A stretch of 64,000 nt of DNA from Macrothele yani (GCA_039090855.1 CM077005.1:75016607-75080606), one strand, 5' to 3'; counted from the first letter of the stretch, positions 1 to 12,701 are shown. Notes: generated from the sequence alone by a model not told the origin. Translations and numbers: made by a program.

Positions 1-505
1 TGCCTGGAGAGCTTTTGGAAGAAACAGCATAATTTTCAAGAGCAATATGCCATTATGTCTTAAAAGAAAAGTGTTTGATCAATGCATCCTTCCAGTGCTT
101 ACGTATGGTGCAGAGACTTGGACCTTAGCTAAAGGAGACATACAAAGGCTGCAGACAACTCAAAGATTCATGGAGAGGTGCATGCTTGGTGTAACCAGGA
201 GAGATAAGAAGAGGAACACGTGGATCCGAAAAATGACAAGAGTGGAAGACATCATGATCAGAGTTAAATCCCTGAAATGGCAATGGGCTGGACATACTGC
301 CAGAAGAACAGACCATCGATGGACAGCCGAAATTTTAGATTGGATTCCAAGGGACAGGAAAAGACCCGGAAGAAGACCACATGGAAGATGGGTGGATGAA
401 ATTCGAAAGTATGCGGGAGTGACATGGAGGAGACTGGCACAAGACAGACCGTTGTGGAGGAAACTTGGGGAGACCTTCGTCCAGCAGTGGATTGATAATG
501 GTTGA
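1..505 (+). pseudogene. RTE-type LINE, C-terminal end of ORF2 (5' cut by window)
   Basis: An open frame runs from position 2 to the TGA at 503-505 and encodes the region after the reverse transcriptase domain of an RTE-clade LINE. Visible motifs are LTYGAETW near residue 35 (counting from position 2), the basic TRRDKKRNTW stretch, and the QWAGHTARR and RPHGRWVDEI blocks. The same protein occurs again at 27.9-28.5 kb and on the minus strand at 32.7-34.1 kb, and those copies show this to be the 3' end of the element. No RT catalytic motif lies inside the window, so activity cannot be judged. The copy differs from its two relatives by a few residues, for example LAKGD where others have KRD. Family assignment is from motif knowledge and from agreement among the three copies. 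Confidence 0.85.
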
Positions 506-520
506 CAATGATGATGATGA

Positions 521-556
<36 letters not shown>
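506..556 (+). repeat. RTE 3' tail (ATG)n running into (AT)n
   Basis: Directly after the stop codon comes an (ATG)n run at about 508-523, the usual trinucleotide tail of these RTE elements, followed by an (AT)n dinucleotide run at 523-556. The other two RTE copies in the window end in the same ATG/CAT repeats, so the first run is the element's 3' terminus. Confidence 0.8.
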
Positions 557-559
<3 letters not shown>

Positions 560-3049
560 TAGTTCAGTTCAAATGTGTAGTAAAATGTTAGCAACACAGT
601 TAACAGCGACAGCGTCTGGGCAATAGCGATAAAATTACCCTGGAACAGAACAGCAGCATCTGTTGTTTGTTTCCACTCTATTTGTACTATCGCATAGGGT
701 GAAACATACTCTTCCACACTCTGCACTTTTTCTATGAATTCGGCAGCATCCTGAAATTAAAAAAGACAAACAAATAAGCTGTATATGCCACTCTGAACAA
801 TGACTTAAGATATTTGAAATTATGGATAGCAAAATTAAATTTGACATTTTTTTAAAATAAAATTTAGGACAAACATGCTTAGAAAATAAAAATAAAAATA
901 ATCACAATTTGCATTTGCAGGTTTAAGAGCAAATCACTTGTTTAATAGAGAACTGATCTTCTCCCATAGTCTGGTTTCCTCTTAAGTATATTTACAGAAA
1001 CACATATATTTTATGTGAAATCCAACACTGCTATTCATTTGTGTTATTTCTCCTCCCCTAAAATATGTGTTCTTTTTACAAACACAAAAGTTATAGATTG
1101 TATGAGGTGGTACTGAGAAGTAGTATGTGCTAATGTAATTACATTTCACCACTTTTTCCATTGCCACAATTGTATACAATGATTTTTATACACTAACAGG
1201 CTTTGCACTTGTAACTTATTCGGATATCATATAAAGCATTATGTTAAAATGTACTGTATGCCAGGTTGTTTCTCTAGTATCTATAGAAATATTCTTAGTT
1301 ATAATCACAGTAAAAAAGGCAATTCCGGTAACGTGATATACGCATTTTGCTAGATCACTAAGAACCTTTCTGCATTCCATAAATCAGCTATTTTATCTGC
1401 ATTCGATTTCTTTTTCTCACTTTTCTTTATCCTTTAGCTGTTCTAAGTACGAAGCATATATATATATATATATATAGCATGGGACTGCTTCACATAATTC
1501 AAGAGCTGTTTAGGAATTGGAATGGAATTAATGGAGTTTTTATACAGTCAGATTGTATCGTTACAGACATAATGAGTGGATGCATGAATCCAAAAGAAAT
1601 TATTTTCTTTGTAACAATGCAATTGTTTTATGAAAAGCTCCTTTCCAGCTGTATGCTAGCATGCAGTAGTGTTAGACCTGCTTGGAGAAGTTTGATACAG
1701 CAACAGTAATCAGTTAAAACTTATCTGTTTTTCTTTTGTGGAGCTAACCTCTGAATCCCAGAGAACAGCTTAGTGATATGTATATGATGATGTAGTAAGG
1801 ACCCACCAGCTGAATCTTTAATATCTGGAATCTCGAACCAATATTTACATATATTTGCATCATCTGTGTTTTATAGATTCTGTAACTAGATTATATAAGG
1901 CTAACCTTCAATTTTTACTCAAATCCAATGAAAACTTATCGAATTACACATAAACAAATTTTAGGTTGCTATTTAGAGAAACACTGCCATTATAGCTTAG
2001 AGCATCATGTTTTGAGGAAACTAATATCCAGACTTTGGCCCATTATTAGAAATGCTGACACTTTTATTGGCAGGAACTATTGTTCCCTGTTATTGCTTGT
2101 GGAGGAGAGGAAGTGGGAAGTGTTGCAAGTGGTAGTTATAACATTCTAATCTAGGGCAAGTTCTTTTTCACTATTGCTCTTTGTAGCTGCCTAAAAAAAA
2201 GACAGGCCAATTGTAAGAGTGAATTATTATATTCAAAATTTCAGAAAAATCTAAGGATTTTTCAGGACACGAAAAAGAAAAATCAAGAATTTCAGGCCAA
2301 CTCTAATCAATGCTTTACTCATAATACAAATATTGTTCTTTAGTTACATTGTAATATTACCATGGTTCTAGGAATTAAATGCTTTTAACATGTTTTAAAT
2401 TATTCACTGATCAGTGCAAAGTTTCAAGCTTTTATTATGTTAACAATCAACACTTTACAATGCGTACTATGATTTCAAGTGAAACAGCTAAAATATTCCT
2501 TTCATGATACTGACTGAGCAGATTTTACATTTTCCCTAAGATTACCTAGTTTTCTCCTAAACATATTTGTCACATGTTGACCCCATCATGTAATTTTTTT
2601 ATTCCCTATAAATTGTAATATTTTTCAGTAGCTAACTCACAGTTTATGGCAAATTATTATTCTAGGGTATTTACACAAATAAAAAAAAATCAAAATTCCA
2701 GTTTTTGAGATATTCAACATCAAATTTAATATTGCATGACACTGAATTTAAAATAAAAAAATTGTGCACTAAAGTATCATTTTGAAGCCTGAAAAAAGGC
2801 ACTTAAGAGACACCAATTTTCTTACTCTGCGGTAAAGTTAACTTGATTTATATTTCTCCAATGTAAGAATTTGGCAAATTTTCTAATTTTTTTTTACTTC
2901 ATCACTATGTTAATTAAAAAATTATGGCGCTGAAAACTTAACACACAATCACGCCTTGTTTCTGCTAACAAAACTGCAAAGTTTCATGAAAATTCAAGGT
3001 AGTCAAGTTGAAAATGCTTTGTTGGTTTAAGATAAATAACCCTAGTGAG
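557..3049. other. AT-rich intergenic DNA, no gene seen
   Basis: No frame with recognisable protein motifs on either strand. Contains a short (AT)n run at 1456-1476 and numerous A/T homopolymers. Nothing else supportable. Confidence 0.6.
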
Positions 3050-3990
3050 AATAATTGGCAGTGAAACACGTAACACATCAAACATTAGAATATTTCCAGA
3101 AACACTCTCTGTTTGAACTTATATCCTCTATAGCTTCCAAATTCCTTCATATAAAATTCTCGTATCAAGAACAGATCGACATTATTAGTTTTCTGGATGT
3201 TAACATCAACCCAGATTTCTCACTTGGTCCCTCTGTTTACAGGAAACCTTCTGCCACCCATAATATCATCTCTTACCATTCCTGCACCTTTGGAAAATAC
3301 AAATTGACTGTATTAAAGGCATACATCCACAGAGCTAACCTTATTTGTAACAGCCCTTCAGCTCTTCAAAACAAATATCAGATCATCAACATTGGTAAAT
3401 TACATGGCTTTCCACCTCTCTTAGCACATAGGCTGATTAAAAAATTTGAATCACAGAATAGATCTACTAGTTTACTGCCTGAACTTTCCACTGCTTAGTT
3501 TGTTGGCACTTTGCCCTATAGTCTGGCCTTCACTCACAAAGTTTGCTCCATTTTCAAGTCTTTTAGCTACAGGATTGCTGTTAAACCACCTCCACATCTT
3601 CTTAACCTTATCCTTAATGACAGAGATCCCAATAAACCCCTAGAGTTACAAGGTATCTACTCTATCCCTGTCAACACTTCCACAGGCGTTACCCACTATA
3701 TTGGTAGCTTACTTAATGAAGTATCAACCTGTGATTGGTGAAACATATCGCTGATGTTAAGAAAGGCAACCCTTCTACCCCCCGCCCTTTCAATTTTAAC
3801 TATCAGCGATACGTCCGCGATTCCCGATTGGCAAAATGTTAAATGTATCACTCCGTTCAGCAATCGAAAAGCCCTCAGGTACCGCAAAAGCATTGAAATC
3901 TTCCGTACTCCTAACACCTGCAATACAGATGCACCTTTTAACATACCTATCATTTGTAAAGCTATTTTGAAATCTGGCAACAACTAATGC
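3050..3990 (+). pseudogene. Penelope-like retroelement, RT end and GIY-YIG endonuclease relic
   Basis: Three overlapping frames make one decayed Penelope-like polyprotein. The first (3055-3498) carries the FLDVNI block and SVYRKPSATHN motif typical of the end of the PLE reverse transcriptase. The second (3511-3741) carries GIYSIP...HYIGSL, the GIY-YIG nuclease signature. The third (about 3742-3987) continues with ADVKKGNP and the downstream R..IEI...N.D.P motif region that closes these proteins. Frame changes near 3500 and 3740 show it is broken. The N-terminal RT domains are absent, so this is a 5'-truncated copy. The DNA after the stop (to about 4060) resembles PLE 3' flanks but no boundary could be fixed. 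Confidence 0.75.
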
Positions 3991-5022
3991 TTATACCACA
4001 TGTTTCATTCCATGGCTGATGAAGGTAGAAGTCACTACTGAAAGGTCCCACCACTTTTAATTTTTACATAACTTATGCGTGATATGTGAACATCAAGAAT
4101 TATTCTAACATAAATAGCCCATTTCTTGCACAGAAAAAAAGTGTCTTAAATAATTTGCAAAAAATATTTATGAGAGGTATTTTTTAACCAGCCAATATCT
4201 ATACAAGCTTTAAAAATGAATGACACAGTATTTTAAAACCCAACATGACCAGTACAAAAACGTCGGCATGCAATTATTCCACATCACCTTTTCCCTGTCA
4301 TTCATCCAAAGGTATTCAGATTGGAGGGGCACAAAACAAACAGCACCAATGAAAAAAAATTGAAAATCAGATTAATCCCAACTGTCTTATTTCTTTTCAT
4401 TGCAATATTTATTGGAAATATGCTTCCTTTACCACTAGCAGACAAACTAGTTTTGCACCAACAATTGATATCTTTCTAGGTATTTGGACTATGACCAGTT
4501 AATTTAGAATGTAACAGCTGTCAAATCAAACCTTCCTCTTTTGTGGTGGTTTTAGCCACCACAAGCAACTCATAGGGCTATAAACAATAGTTATAGTATC
4601 TGAAAAGAGTAATTTCATTTAAATAAATTTTACGTTAAGTATATAGTATCAACAGTAAATATAAAAAAGATTTGAGTTGACTGTACATCAGGGCTATAGC
4701 TAGCAGGGAGCCAGAGGAAGCTCAGCCTCCTCCCCCACAAGGCAAGCAAAGTTCCCCTGGAAAGTTGATGCTATCGTAAATTATCTGTAATTTTATTTTC
4801 AGTGGTTTATGGAAATTCCTTTTGCATTTCATTATAAGCACAAATATTTTGCTTTGTATATTCATGTAATTTAAAAAAAAAACAAAATTGCACTGATACA
4901 CCATGAACAATGGATAACTGAAAAAAATTCCTTCTGGAAATGAATCTGTAGGAACAGCTGTGCCAATGATTCTCTGCCATATGGGCACCAGACTTGCTGC
5001 TGCTAAGGGTCAGAAAAAGTAT
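3991..5022. other. Non-coding stretch
   Basis: No gene recognised. A short piece around 4542-4590 (gtggtttta...aagcaactca...gggctataaa) resembles the 3' body of SINE1 in minus orientation but is too decayed to annotate firmly. Confidence 0.45.
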
Positions 5023-5371
5023 TATTAAAAGTTTAGCTTTTACCGTCTTTACACGATATTTCAGAAATGATTAAAACAATATTTAAATTCCAAAATTTAA
5101 TTATAGGTAAAATCATCAGATCCTTCAAAACGCCTTGCGATTAATGAGATTAGATCTTGATTGTGGCTGTGGGCATGCATTTCTTGAACCCCATGGCTGA
5201 TGTCTATAAAACAGTGTTCCCTGTTGTGCTTGTATGTCATTTTACCTGATGGTGAAACGCAAAGTGTTTTGAAAGAACTCGTGATTTTAACTATCATTAA
5301 ATTTTAGAATTTAAATGCTTTAATCATTTCTGAAATATCATGTAAAGATGGTGAAAGCTACACTTTTAATG
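5023..5371. mobile_element. MITE-like element with long inverted repeats
   Basis: The first roughly 120 bases (attaaaagtttagc...) return as a reverse complement at the other end (...gctacacttttaat). Pairing extends inward over the block TATTTCAGAAATGATTAAA and the TTCAAAAC region, leaving a central core of about 100 bp. There is no coding capacity. The layout fits a non-autonomous DNA transposon, but I could not identify a clean target-site duplication. Confidence 0.6.
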
Positions 5372-6372
5372 TTCTTACAGCATGATTTTAGTCTAGCCTA
5401 CATTGTTTAGAGTATTATTATTAATGTTATTATTATTATTTTAGAAACATGAAATGTAAAAGAACGTAAAAGAAAGGGGGCGGGGCAAAAGTACAGTTCG
5501 CCATATGAATAAAACATTTCATCATCATTAGGTAGTTGACTATGACATATGTTAGACTGCTGTTAAAAAAGTTCCAGTTGGTTAATTTCATACTCCTACA
5601 AAGAAGTGTTGTCATGGGAATGTTTTAGCTAAACATTCTTCTAGGTGATGTAGAACAGTACTAAAGAGGTTTTTTTTGTACGAGAGAGAGAAAGCTTTTA
5701 ACTTATTACTGTTGATTGTTTTTCAGTACGAGTTTTTCGATGCATGTGTGGGAGAAGTGTTTATCAGCAGGAATCTACGGGTTTTTGAGTAGGGGTAGGG
5801 ATGTTTGACTGTTCATCTTGTTAAGAAGAGGCTACCTCTGAGCACCAGCAAAGGAGAATGCATGATTAATGATGGAGAAGAAAGGGCCAAAATTTGGCAT
5901 CAACTCCTTGATGCCATTGCATGTATTCATGAAAAAAAACCAGAATAGTAAACTAAAAAATCGTTTTCTCATGCTATTGGAAGTTATGTTTCCTCCAGTG
6001 ATAATGACCCTGACACTTAGCCATCATTGAACGAATTCTGAAAATGCAATTTATTTTTTCCCTTCCAAAGTTTCCTGCATCCTTCTCCTCTTTTTCATAT
6101 TCTAATTTTTTCATTCCTACATTTCGGCTGGAGAAATCATTGGGTCATGAAATATTCATAAAAGGAATAAAAACACAAAGCAAAACTTGTATTTGTATTC
6201 ATGAATTAATGTACTTTGCCATTTGAACAATGACCTCCCACCCCCACCCCCACCCCTTCCCATCCCATCCCAATGTATCATCAGCCTTCCCTGGTGGAGA
6301 TCTAGCTACGGTCCCGCTGTACATACAATACGCCAGAAAAAAATTTATACTTTTGTTCCGAGCTTGTTTAAA
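5372..6372. other. Non-coding stretch with C-rich low-complexity run
   Basis: No gene seen. A CCCCCA-rich low-complexity tract lies at about 6237-6272. Confidence 0.5.
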
Positions 6373-6560
6373 GATTCTTAATGACCACTTAAGGAACTCT
6401 GAGGGCTATAAACAGCTTTCCATCCCTAATTAAGGACCACTGGTAAGTGGTTTTAGGAAAGACAGTCAATGCTGTAAGATAGTAAAACACATCACCTGTG
6501 CCGTATCCAGGAGCTGAACTTGTGCCCAGCTTGGACAATTCATCACAAACCAGTGTACCT
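6373..6560 (-). mobile_element. SINE1, old diverged copy
   Basis: Reads as the reverse complement of the SINE1 body: taatgaccac, gggctataaacagc, ccatccctaatta, then gctgtaagat. It is much more diverged than the copies at 53.2 or 57.0 kb and the tRNA-like head is barely recognisable. No target duplication found. Confidence 0.55.
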
Positions 6561-6664
6561 ACCCAGGCGTGTCACAGAGTGCATGTGACAAGGACGACCA
6601 CATTGAGATATAAGCGGCCGGTCAGGACAGATGAGCCATAGTGTGTTAAGTAAACACAATGGAC

Positions 6665-7730
6665 AGAGGCAGTGATTTGACAGATGTTCAAAGGGAATGA
6701 TAATTGGCTACCACACCAAAGGTGAAAGCATCTCAGAAACAGCAGAACTTGCGGGCTGTTTGCAAGATGCTGTAGTAAGGGTGTACTAAGGATGGACCGC
6801 TGGCACACCGAATATCTCCCGACGTCATAACTGTGGAGCCCAAAGCCATCGACCCCTATGGAGAACGTCGCCTCCGTTGACTGGTAAAGGGCAATTGATG
6901 CGCCCCAGTGCAGCGATTTACCACGCAAATGAAAACTGGGGCACCCAGGTACGTGTCCCCAATAACAGTACAGCCAATCCTCTCACACATGGGTCTCTGG
7001 AGTCAACGCTCCGTCAAGGCACCCATGATAACCTAGGTCCATCGACAACAAGGTCTGCAGTTCACATGGGATTACTGTCATTGGACAGTGGAAGAGTGGG
7101 AAAAGGTTGCCTTCTCAGATAAATCGACGTTTCTACTCCACAGAAGTGACGGGCAGTGGCGATAGAACATCGGACACATGAGAACTAACACCCGGACACG
7201 CTTGTCGGCCAAGTACAGGCTGGCAATGGCAGTTTGCATGTCTGGGATATATTTTGCTGGTATGACCTGGGACCGCTGGTACTACTGGGTGGGTCCCTGA
7301 ACACCAATGGCTACCTGTCCATCCTCGCTGACCACATGCATCCCTTCATGTTAGATGTTTTCCCTGGTGGTGATGGTGTCTACCAACAGGACAATGTGTC
7401 CTGTCATGTTGCTAAGGGGGTGCATGACTGGTTCCAGGAACATGACAGTGGTGTCTCTGTTCTCCCTTGGCCGGTGAAATCGCCCGACCTCAATAGCATA
7501 GAGCACTTGTGGAACTATTTGGATTGACAGGTTTGACGTGCTGACCCACAAACCATGCCATTTCCAGGACCCTCGTTCTCTGCTGCAGTCCCGATGGGCC
7601 CGTGTGCCTCGGGCAATGTTCCAGGGCCTCATTGTGTCCATACTACTCCGTCTCGCCGAGCTGTCATCCAGGCCAAGGGTGGTTATTCCCATTATCAGGT
7701 AGGTGGTCATATTAATCTGATACAACCGTG
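6665..7730 (+). pseudogene. Tc1-like transposase relic
   Basis: Fragments in several frames belong to a Tc1-type DDE transposase. A 97-residue frame at 7234-7527 contains VYQQDNVSCHVA, the second catalytic aspartate motif, and SPDLNSIEHLW, the block with the third catalytic residue (E). Upstream, about 7100-7130, the sequence corresponding to the first catalytic aspartate can be read only across frameshifts. The C-terminal end continues in another frame to about 7730. Stops and frame changes make it non-functional. Terminal inverted repeats could not be delimited with confidence. Confidence 0.7.
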
Positions 7731-8918
7731 TATGTTTTCTATAAAGGAAATAATTTCACTGATGCCTTTTTTTTAAATGGCATTAATGAAAAATAAACAA
7801 TACAAATCAAACTTTCTATTATGGAAGCAAACTGATATGCTTTTAAACCTGCAGTTTAACAAGTATAGGGAGAAAAATAATATTTGCACTTCATGCATGT
7901 TCTTTCTGGGGGCTAAGTTTACCAAAGCTTTTACAGAATCTTAATGTACAATATTTCACCACTATTCTATTTCCTGCCTTCATTTGTACAATACAAAGAA
8001 ATTAGTTATGTATTCACAGGCAATCAGGCATCAGAGATTGTTACAATTTGATGCACACACATGGTGTTAAATATCATAAAAATGGTTATGAATTAAAGCT
8101 TCCCTTGTACCCACAGTGAAGTAATTAATTGAAGCCATGTTCTGTTAATCAATTTAAATATATTTTTGTTTAGGATCTCTGAGACCTCAATTATTATTTT
8201 TTGTATAGATACTACTACAAAAACAGCTGAAGAGAAAATGCTTGTTGTGATAGTCAGCAAAAAGAATTTTCAAAGTATTACGAATCTAACTTTAGATAAC
8301 TTTGTTGAGGAAAAATTCCTGGGTAAAAGCTCAAAGGATTCGATGTTTTGATTGATAAATATTTCTTTTCATCTGGGCTGCTGGACAGAAAAGAATAGAA
8401 AAAGGGCATTAACGAATTTTTTTGAATACCAACTTTTTTTGTCGTTATTTAGTTCTGACAGAACAACCCTTTCCACAGAAAAAGTAAATGTAAGACATTT
8501 CAGAATCTGAAAAAGTGCTGGATGTGTGTGTTTGGTTTTATTGAATCTATTCAAAATCTAATTTTAGAATGATGAAGTACATAAAAACAATAAATGAACA
8601 CAAAAAACATCCATATCTAGTAACCATTTATATTAGTACACTTTCACCTAGAAACCTAATTTCTTTTCACAGAAAGATCGTTTATTTTTACTTTACCAAA
8701 ATATACTGTAGCTGTGAACCTTCTTACATTAGCAACAATGTATAAATGGAATAAAGTTTCACTTACTTCATCACATTCTTCTTGAAGTTTTCATTAGTTT
8801 AAATCTATTTCAATTTTTTATAGAATTTATTTACATTAATATACTCTGCATTAGGCTTTTCATTTTCATTATGAAAAACTAAGATCACAATTTAGTATGA
8901 ACATTTTTAACAGAAGAG
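7731..8918. other. AT-rich non-coding stretch
   Basis: Small frames at 8166-8351 and 8369-8554 have no recognisable motifs and look like chance ORFs in AT-rich DNA. Confidence 0.5.
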
Positions 8919-8969
8919 ATTTATATTTCACATATATATAACTTGTGACTACAGAACTTGTACTGGTGA

Positions 8970-9087
8970 GATAGAATGAAAATACCAATGTTTACCACAA
9001 TCAAAGGGTTATTATGCATTGACTATAGTTTCTCAGAGCGTTAGGCTCGGCATCATCAGGACGAATGGAGCATAACATTCAAATTAT
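8970..9087 (+). repeat. Left inverted repeat of the Penelope-like element
   Basis: Starts atagaatgaaaatacca and pairs, with a few mismatches, with the reverse complement of 10247-10351. It brackets the PLE coding relic. Confidence 0.75.
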
Positions 9088-9361
9088 TGTGATATCATCA
9101 AAGTTCTGGTCAGTCACGGTTTTCCGTGAGTTTATTCCACTCGCTTGAAAGAAATGGAGTTGATGTCATGTTGGTGACAAGCCGTGAAGAGTTCCGGTAT
9201 ATGTGGAAAGCTTCTAATACATTAAGCTTGACAGTCGAATCAGATTTATCAATAAGCGTAGCCTTTCCAAACAAAAATGTATGGTTATTTTTGTGACAAT
9301 GTTGGGCTACCGATGACTTCTTCAGTTCACACGCAAGCCATGTGTTCCTTCACACAGAAAC

Positions 9362-10026
9362 TTAAGCCCTGCGGGTCTGTCCTATACATGAAAGTCCACA
9401 TTCACAAGGTATCTGATAAATTCCCCAGAAATTTATGTCTTCGACGTAGTCTTTTGATCTGTAAAAATTTATCTTGTTTATGGGTTTAAAAACGACTTTG
9501 AAATTAAAACTTTTGAGAATTTTTGAAATTCCAAAGCAAATCTGAGGAGCAAAAGGGATAACCGCCCAATTCTCTCGTATTGCGAGGTCTATTGGCATGA
9601 GCGAGCAGACTGGTTTGAGTTTCCTAAATTTTTTAACAGCTTTATCTATAACGGAAAGGCTATATCCTCTGTGTACTGCAATTTGTTTAAGAAAATCAAG
9701 CTCTTTCTGCAAGGAATCCTCAGTGGAGCATATGTTGTTGTTTTTTTATTTTTTTTTTTAATTGGATGTTTAACGACTACCGTGAGCAAGTGGGGCATAT
9801 GTGTATTGCCCGATATACGTATATGTAGAAGGCGGAGATTTTTTTGTTTCCATGGGTGATTTGGTTTTGCATGTGGGGGTAAGGGAACAGCAAATGATTT
9901 TCGATAAGCTGTTGTACTAAAGTATCCTTCAGAGCGTGGCACAAGGACGTCAAAGAATGGTAAGCAGCCATTATTTTCAGTCTCACATATGTACTGTATG
10001 AGGATCAATTTAATTGATAAGTTCAA
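9362..10026 (-). pseudogene. Penelope-like polyprotein, RT end plus GIY-YIG domain
   Basis: Read on the minus strand, the upstream frame (to 10026) has a FFDVLV...YFSTTAYRK block matching the RT terminus seen in the copy at 3.1 kb. The downstream frame (9712-9362) ends in GIYQIPCECGLSCIGQT, a good GIY-YIG nuclease signature, and then stops. A SINE1 fragment at about 9742-9800 and frameshifts interrupt the reading frame, so the gene is dead. The RT catalytic core is missing. Confidence 0.7.
9742..9800 (-). mobile_element. SINE1 3'-end fragment inside the PLE
   Basis: T-rich run followed by gtttaacgactaccgtgagc, the reverse complement of the last 45 or so bases of SINE1. The remainder of the SINE is absent, so this is a truncated insertion. 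Confidence 0.55.
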
Positions 10027-10246
10027 CTAATTTAGGTATTTCCAAGTTCATGCTATTCCTGAGAATAAAAGTATAATCTACATATCGAATCTACAGATCA
10101 AATGTGACAAGCTGAAAGAGTTTGTCCTCAAAGTGACACATACAGACTTTGCATGAAATAGGCGACAGTGGGCTGCCCATTGCAAGGCCTTACGTCTGTT
10201 GGGAAAATCTTCCACAATGATTTGAATGTTTACAAAATGTTACAAT

Positions 10247-10351
10247 GATTTGAATGTTTATGCTCCATTCATCCTGATGATGTCGAGCCAAAGGCTCTGC
10301 GAAACTATAGTCAATGCATAATAAACCTTTTATTGTGGTAAATGTTGGTAT
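10247..10351 (-). repeat. Right inverted repeat of the Penelope-like element
   Basis: Reverse complement of the left repeat at 8970-9087; contains gaaactatagtcaatgcata. Confidence 0.75.
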
Positions 10352-10377
10352 TTTGATTCTATTTATATTTCACATAT

Positions 10378-12308
10378 CAAAATATTCTGACCACATCCAC
10401 TTGCAAAAGTGTGTATGTGTGTGTCTGTGCAAGATGATCTAAAAGTTACACTATCTGTTAATACACTGTACTTAACAAAGCTGTGTGTTATGGTTAGAGT
10501 AGCAGAATGTAGACGTACGCAGATGGTTTTCAAATTATTAGCATATTTTGCAGATACGTTCTAAATTATTAGCAGATTTTGCAGATACGTTCTAAATTAT
10601 CAGCTGATTTTGCAGATACTTCAAATAAATTGTGTCAGCAAAAATCACTGTTAATATCATAAAATACCACAGAAAACCTGTTTTCATTCAAAAGTGTTCG
10701 TACTGTACACTTTTGTGCTAAAGACAGCACAGAAAAATATTCACATTTCCTATTATTGACTGCATGAAAGTAATGCAATTTCATTGACCACAGAACATAT
10801 TTTTAGTTGTATGTTTTGTGTCCAAAAGATGTATTACCATTAAATTTGCAAAAATCTCTCTCACCGAGGTAATATTAAAACAGGAGGCCTTTCCAAAGCA
10901 TGCAGCATCATTGAAGTCCGTTCACACCATAAACTAAAATTAACTGAAATTAATTTTATGTTTGCTTTTTTTTACTGAGCACACACAATTTTTTTGAGGA
11001 ATTGAAATCTAAAAATATAAAATTTTTGAATTATGTGAATTTTCACTTCTTCTGCATGAACTCAAGTGTGTATATTGGTTAAACTAGTCACACTGAAAGT
11101 AAAGAAACATGCATGAAAAGGGGTTTTGATTCTGTTTTCAATACAAATTGCGTTGCAACCGATGATATTAACTGAACAGGTGTTGAAAACTACATTTTGA
11201 ATCCAGCTCTAAGTTGATCTGATCAGTTGCGTTCAACAAATAAAAAAAATATGAGTGGATAATCAAGTTAATTTGCCATCTGTATTTGGCTAGTAGTTTC
11301 AGCATACAGTTTCTTGTCACTTATTAATGGATAAAATAGCCCTACAGTGTTTTACATCATAAATGCATAGTAGCCACTGCTAAATAGTTTGATTCATATA
11401 GTTGTTTCTCTTCCAATTATACGTTAAAACAAGCAATATTAAGGATTCATGCCTTTTGAAAGAATGAACAGTGCAAAACATACCTAAAGATAAAAATCCT
11501 TAATGTGTCTTTTTATTTACTAATTACCATCCTAAAATTATGTCAGATGAATTATTTATAAGTTTCTTCAAAATTATATTTTAGACTCAAGAAAAAAAAA
11601 TTAGCCTTAAATAACTCTCCCCAAAGAAAACTAAAACCCTACAGCCAGTCCTTTGATGCAAGACAACAGTATGCCAAAATATCAAGAATTGAGAACAGCA
11701 AAATGTTTGCAGACAGCACAAGCAACTTGCTGCTATCATTACACATATAGTGTATCAAACAGCAGATGGGAAAGAGAAGCATGCAACTTGTTTTATGTTT
11801 TCTGACACACAAATTAAAAAAAAACTAAAAAGCCAAAGCAAATAAAGTAATCTTGCAAAATTATTACTGACAAAATTACCCTGATTTAAATTTTGGATAC
11901 TGTCGAAGTAACCAAAACGAAATGCTGAAACACAGGCAGGATCGTCTCATGTCAGACAGTTGTCTCATGCACAGGTACAGTTGTTTACTTCCTGAACATA
12001 ACAAAAAAATAACCATGGGATGAAACCAAATGCATTGGAGGGAGGTAGATGGGCAAATGTAATGCTGTCACTTCTAAAAAAAATGAAAAAAATCAATTGA
12101 GCTGGCAATGCCCTCTGCGATTGTGGAAGTTGGTGGAAAATACATGGCTATTGGAAAGGTACGGCATTTGATTCAACTCATAAAGTATTGCATAAATAAT
12201 GCAGAAAGAATATTCACGTATGAACGCATTTCATAATCAAATTGCAATTAGCAAGTTCTCAATTTCGACAAAAATCAACTATTATCGTAAATAGAAAATA
12301 CGGTGTTA
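10378..12308. other. AT-rich non-coding stretch
   Basis: No coding region recognised. It holds a three-unit tandem repeat (10527-10619) and scattered A/T homopolymers. Confidence 0.5.
10527..10619. repeat. 31-bp tandem repeat, three units
   Basis: Units at 10527-10557, 10558-10588 and 10589-10619 share ctaaattattagcagatttt and gcagatac with a few substitutions; the first unit is the most diverged. Confidence 0.8.
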
Positions 12309-12628
12309 TACAGGGTATCCGATAATTATTGGACACATTACAAAATTATGTACAAAAACAAACAAACTATGAGCACTGTCTGTTTTTCTATGTCACGTAT
12401 TACTAACACAGTTTCTATATTTTTGTTTTGCAGAATTGTTATTCCCAGAATCCGATAGATGGCGCTAGGTGGGGCCTGATGAGGAATGTGTGAGAAGTGC
12501 GCAATCAGTAGTTATGTCATCCGTACAGCAGAAGGCGATGTGTATGTTATGGCTTGCGGAATTAAAGTCTGTCATTAAAGTTAAAAGACGGTACCGTTTA
12601 GAGTATGGTTGTAATCCTCCACCAATGA

Positions 12629-12701
12629 ATACATGAAATGTGGATTCATCATTAAAAATTACAGTACTGAGAAAGTTTTCGTCGTTTTCCACTCGATGCA
12701 G
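12629..12701 (-). repeat. 73-bp inverted duplication of transposase sequence
   Basis: This segment is the reverse complement, with only a few mismatches, of 12978-13050, which encodes the region around the first catalytic aspartate (FSDESTFHV). It sits upstream of and fused to the transposase frame, replacing the expected N-terminal HTH coding part. The same amino-acid motif therefore appears on both strands. Confidence 0.85.

Larger units (their letters stand above)
8936..10360 (-). mobile_element. Penelope-like element with inverted terminal repeats and 17-bp TSD
   Basis: The element is flanked by the perfect 17-bp direct repeat ATTTATATTTCACATAT at 8919-8935 and 10361-10377. Inside, about 110 bp at 8970-9087 reappears inverted at 10247-10351, each copy containing GCATTGACTATAGTTTC and a TGATG/CATCA block. 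Between them is a minus-strand PLE C-terminal coding relic. About 34 bp at 8936-8969 lies outside the left repeat, an asymmetry known for Penelope elements. PLEs are known to carry LTR-like repeats in direct or inverted arrangement, which fits. The copy is 5' truncated in coding content. Confidence 0.8.

Noticed and set aside
160..726. 188-aa minus-strand ORF with YIYIYIY and HHHHH tracts
   Set aside because: Antisense of the RTE coding end plus the (ATG)n and (AT)n tails; low-complexity shadow.
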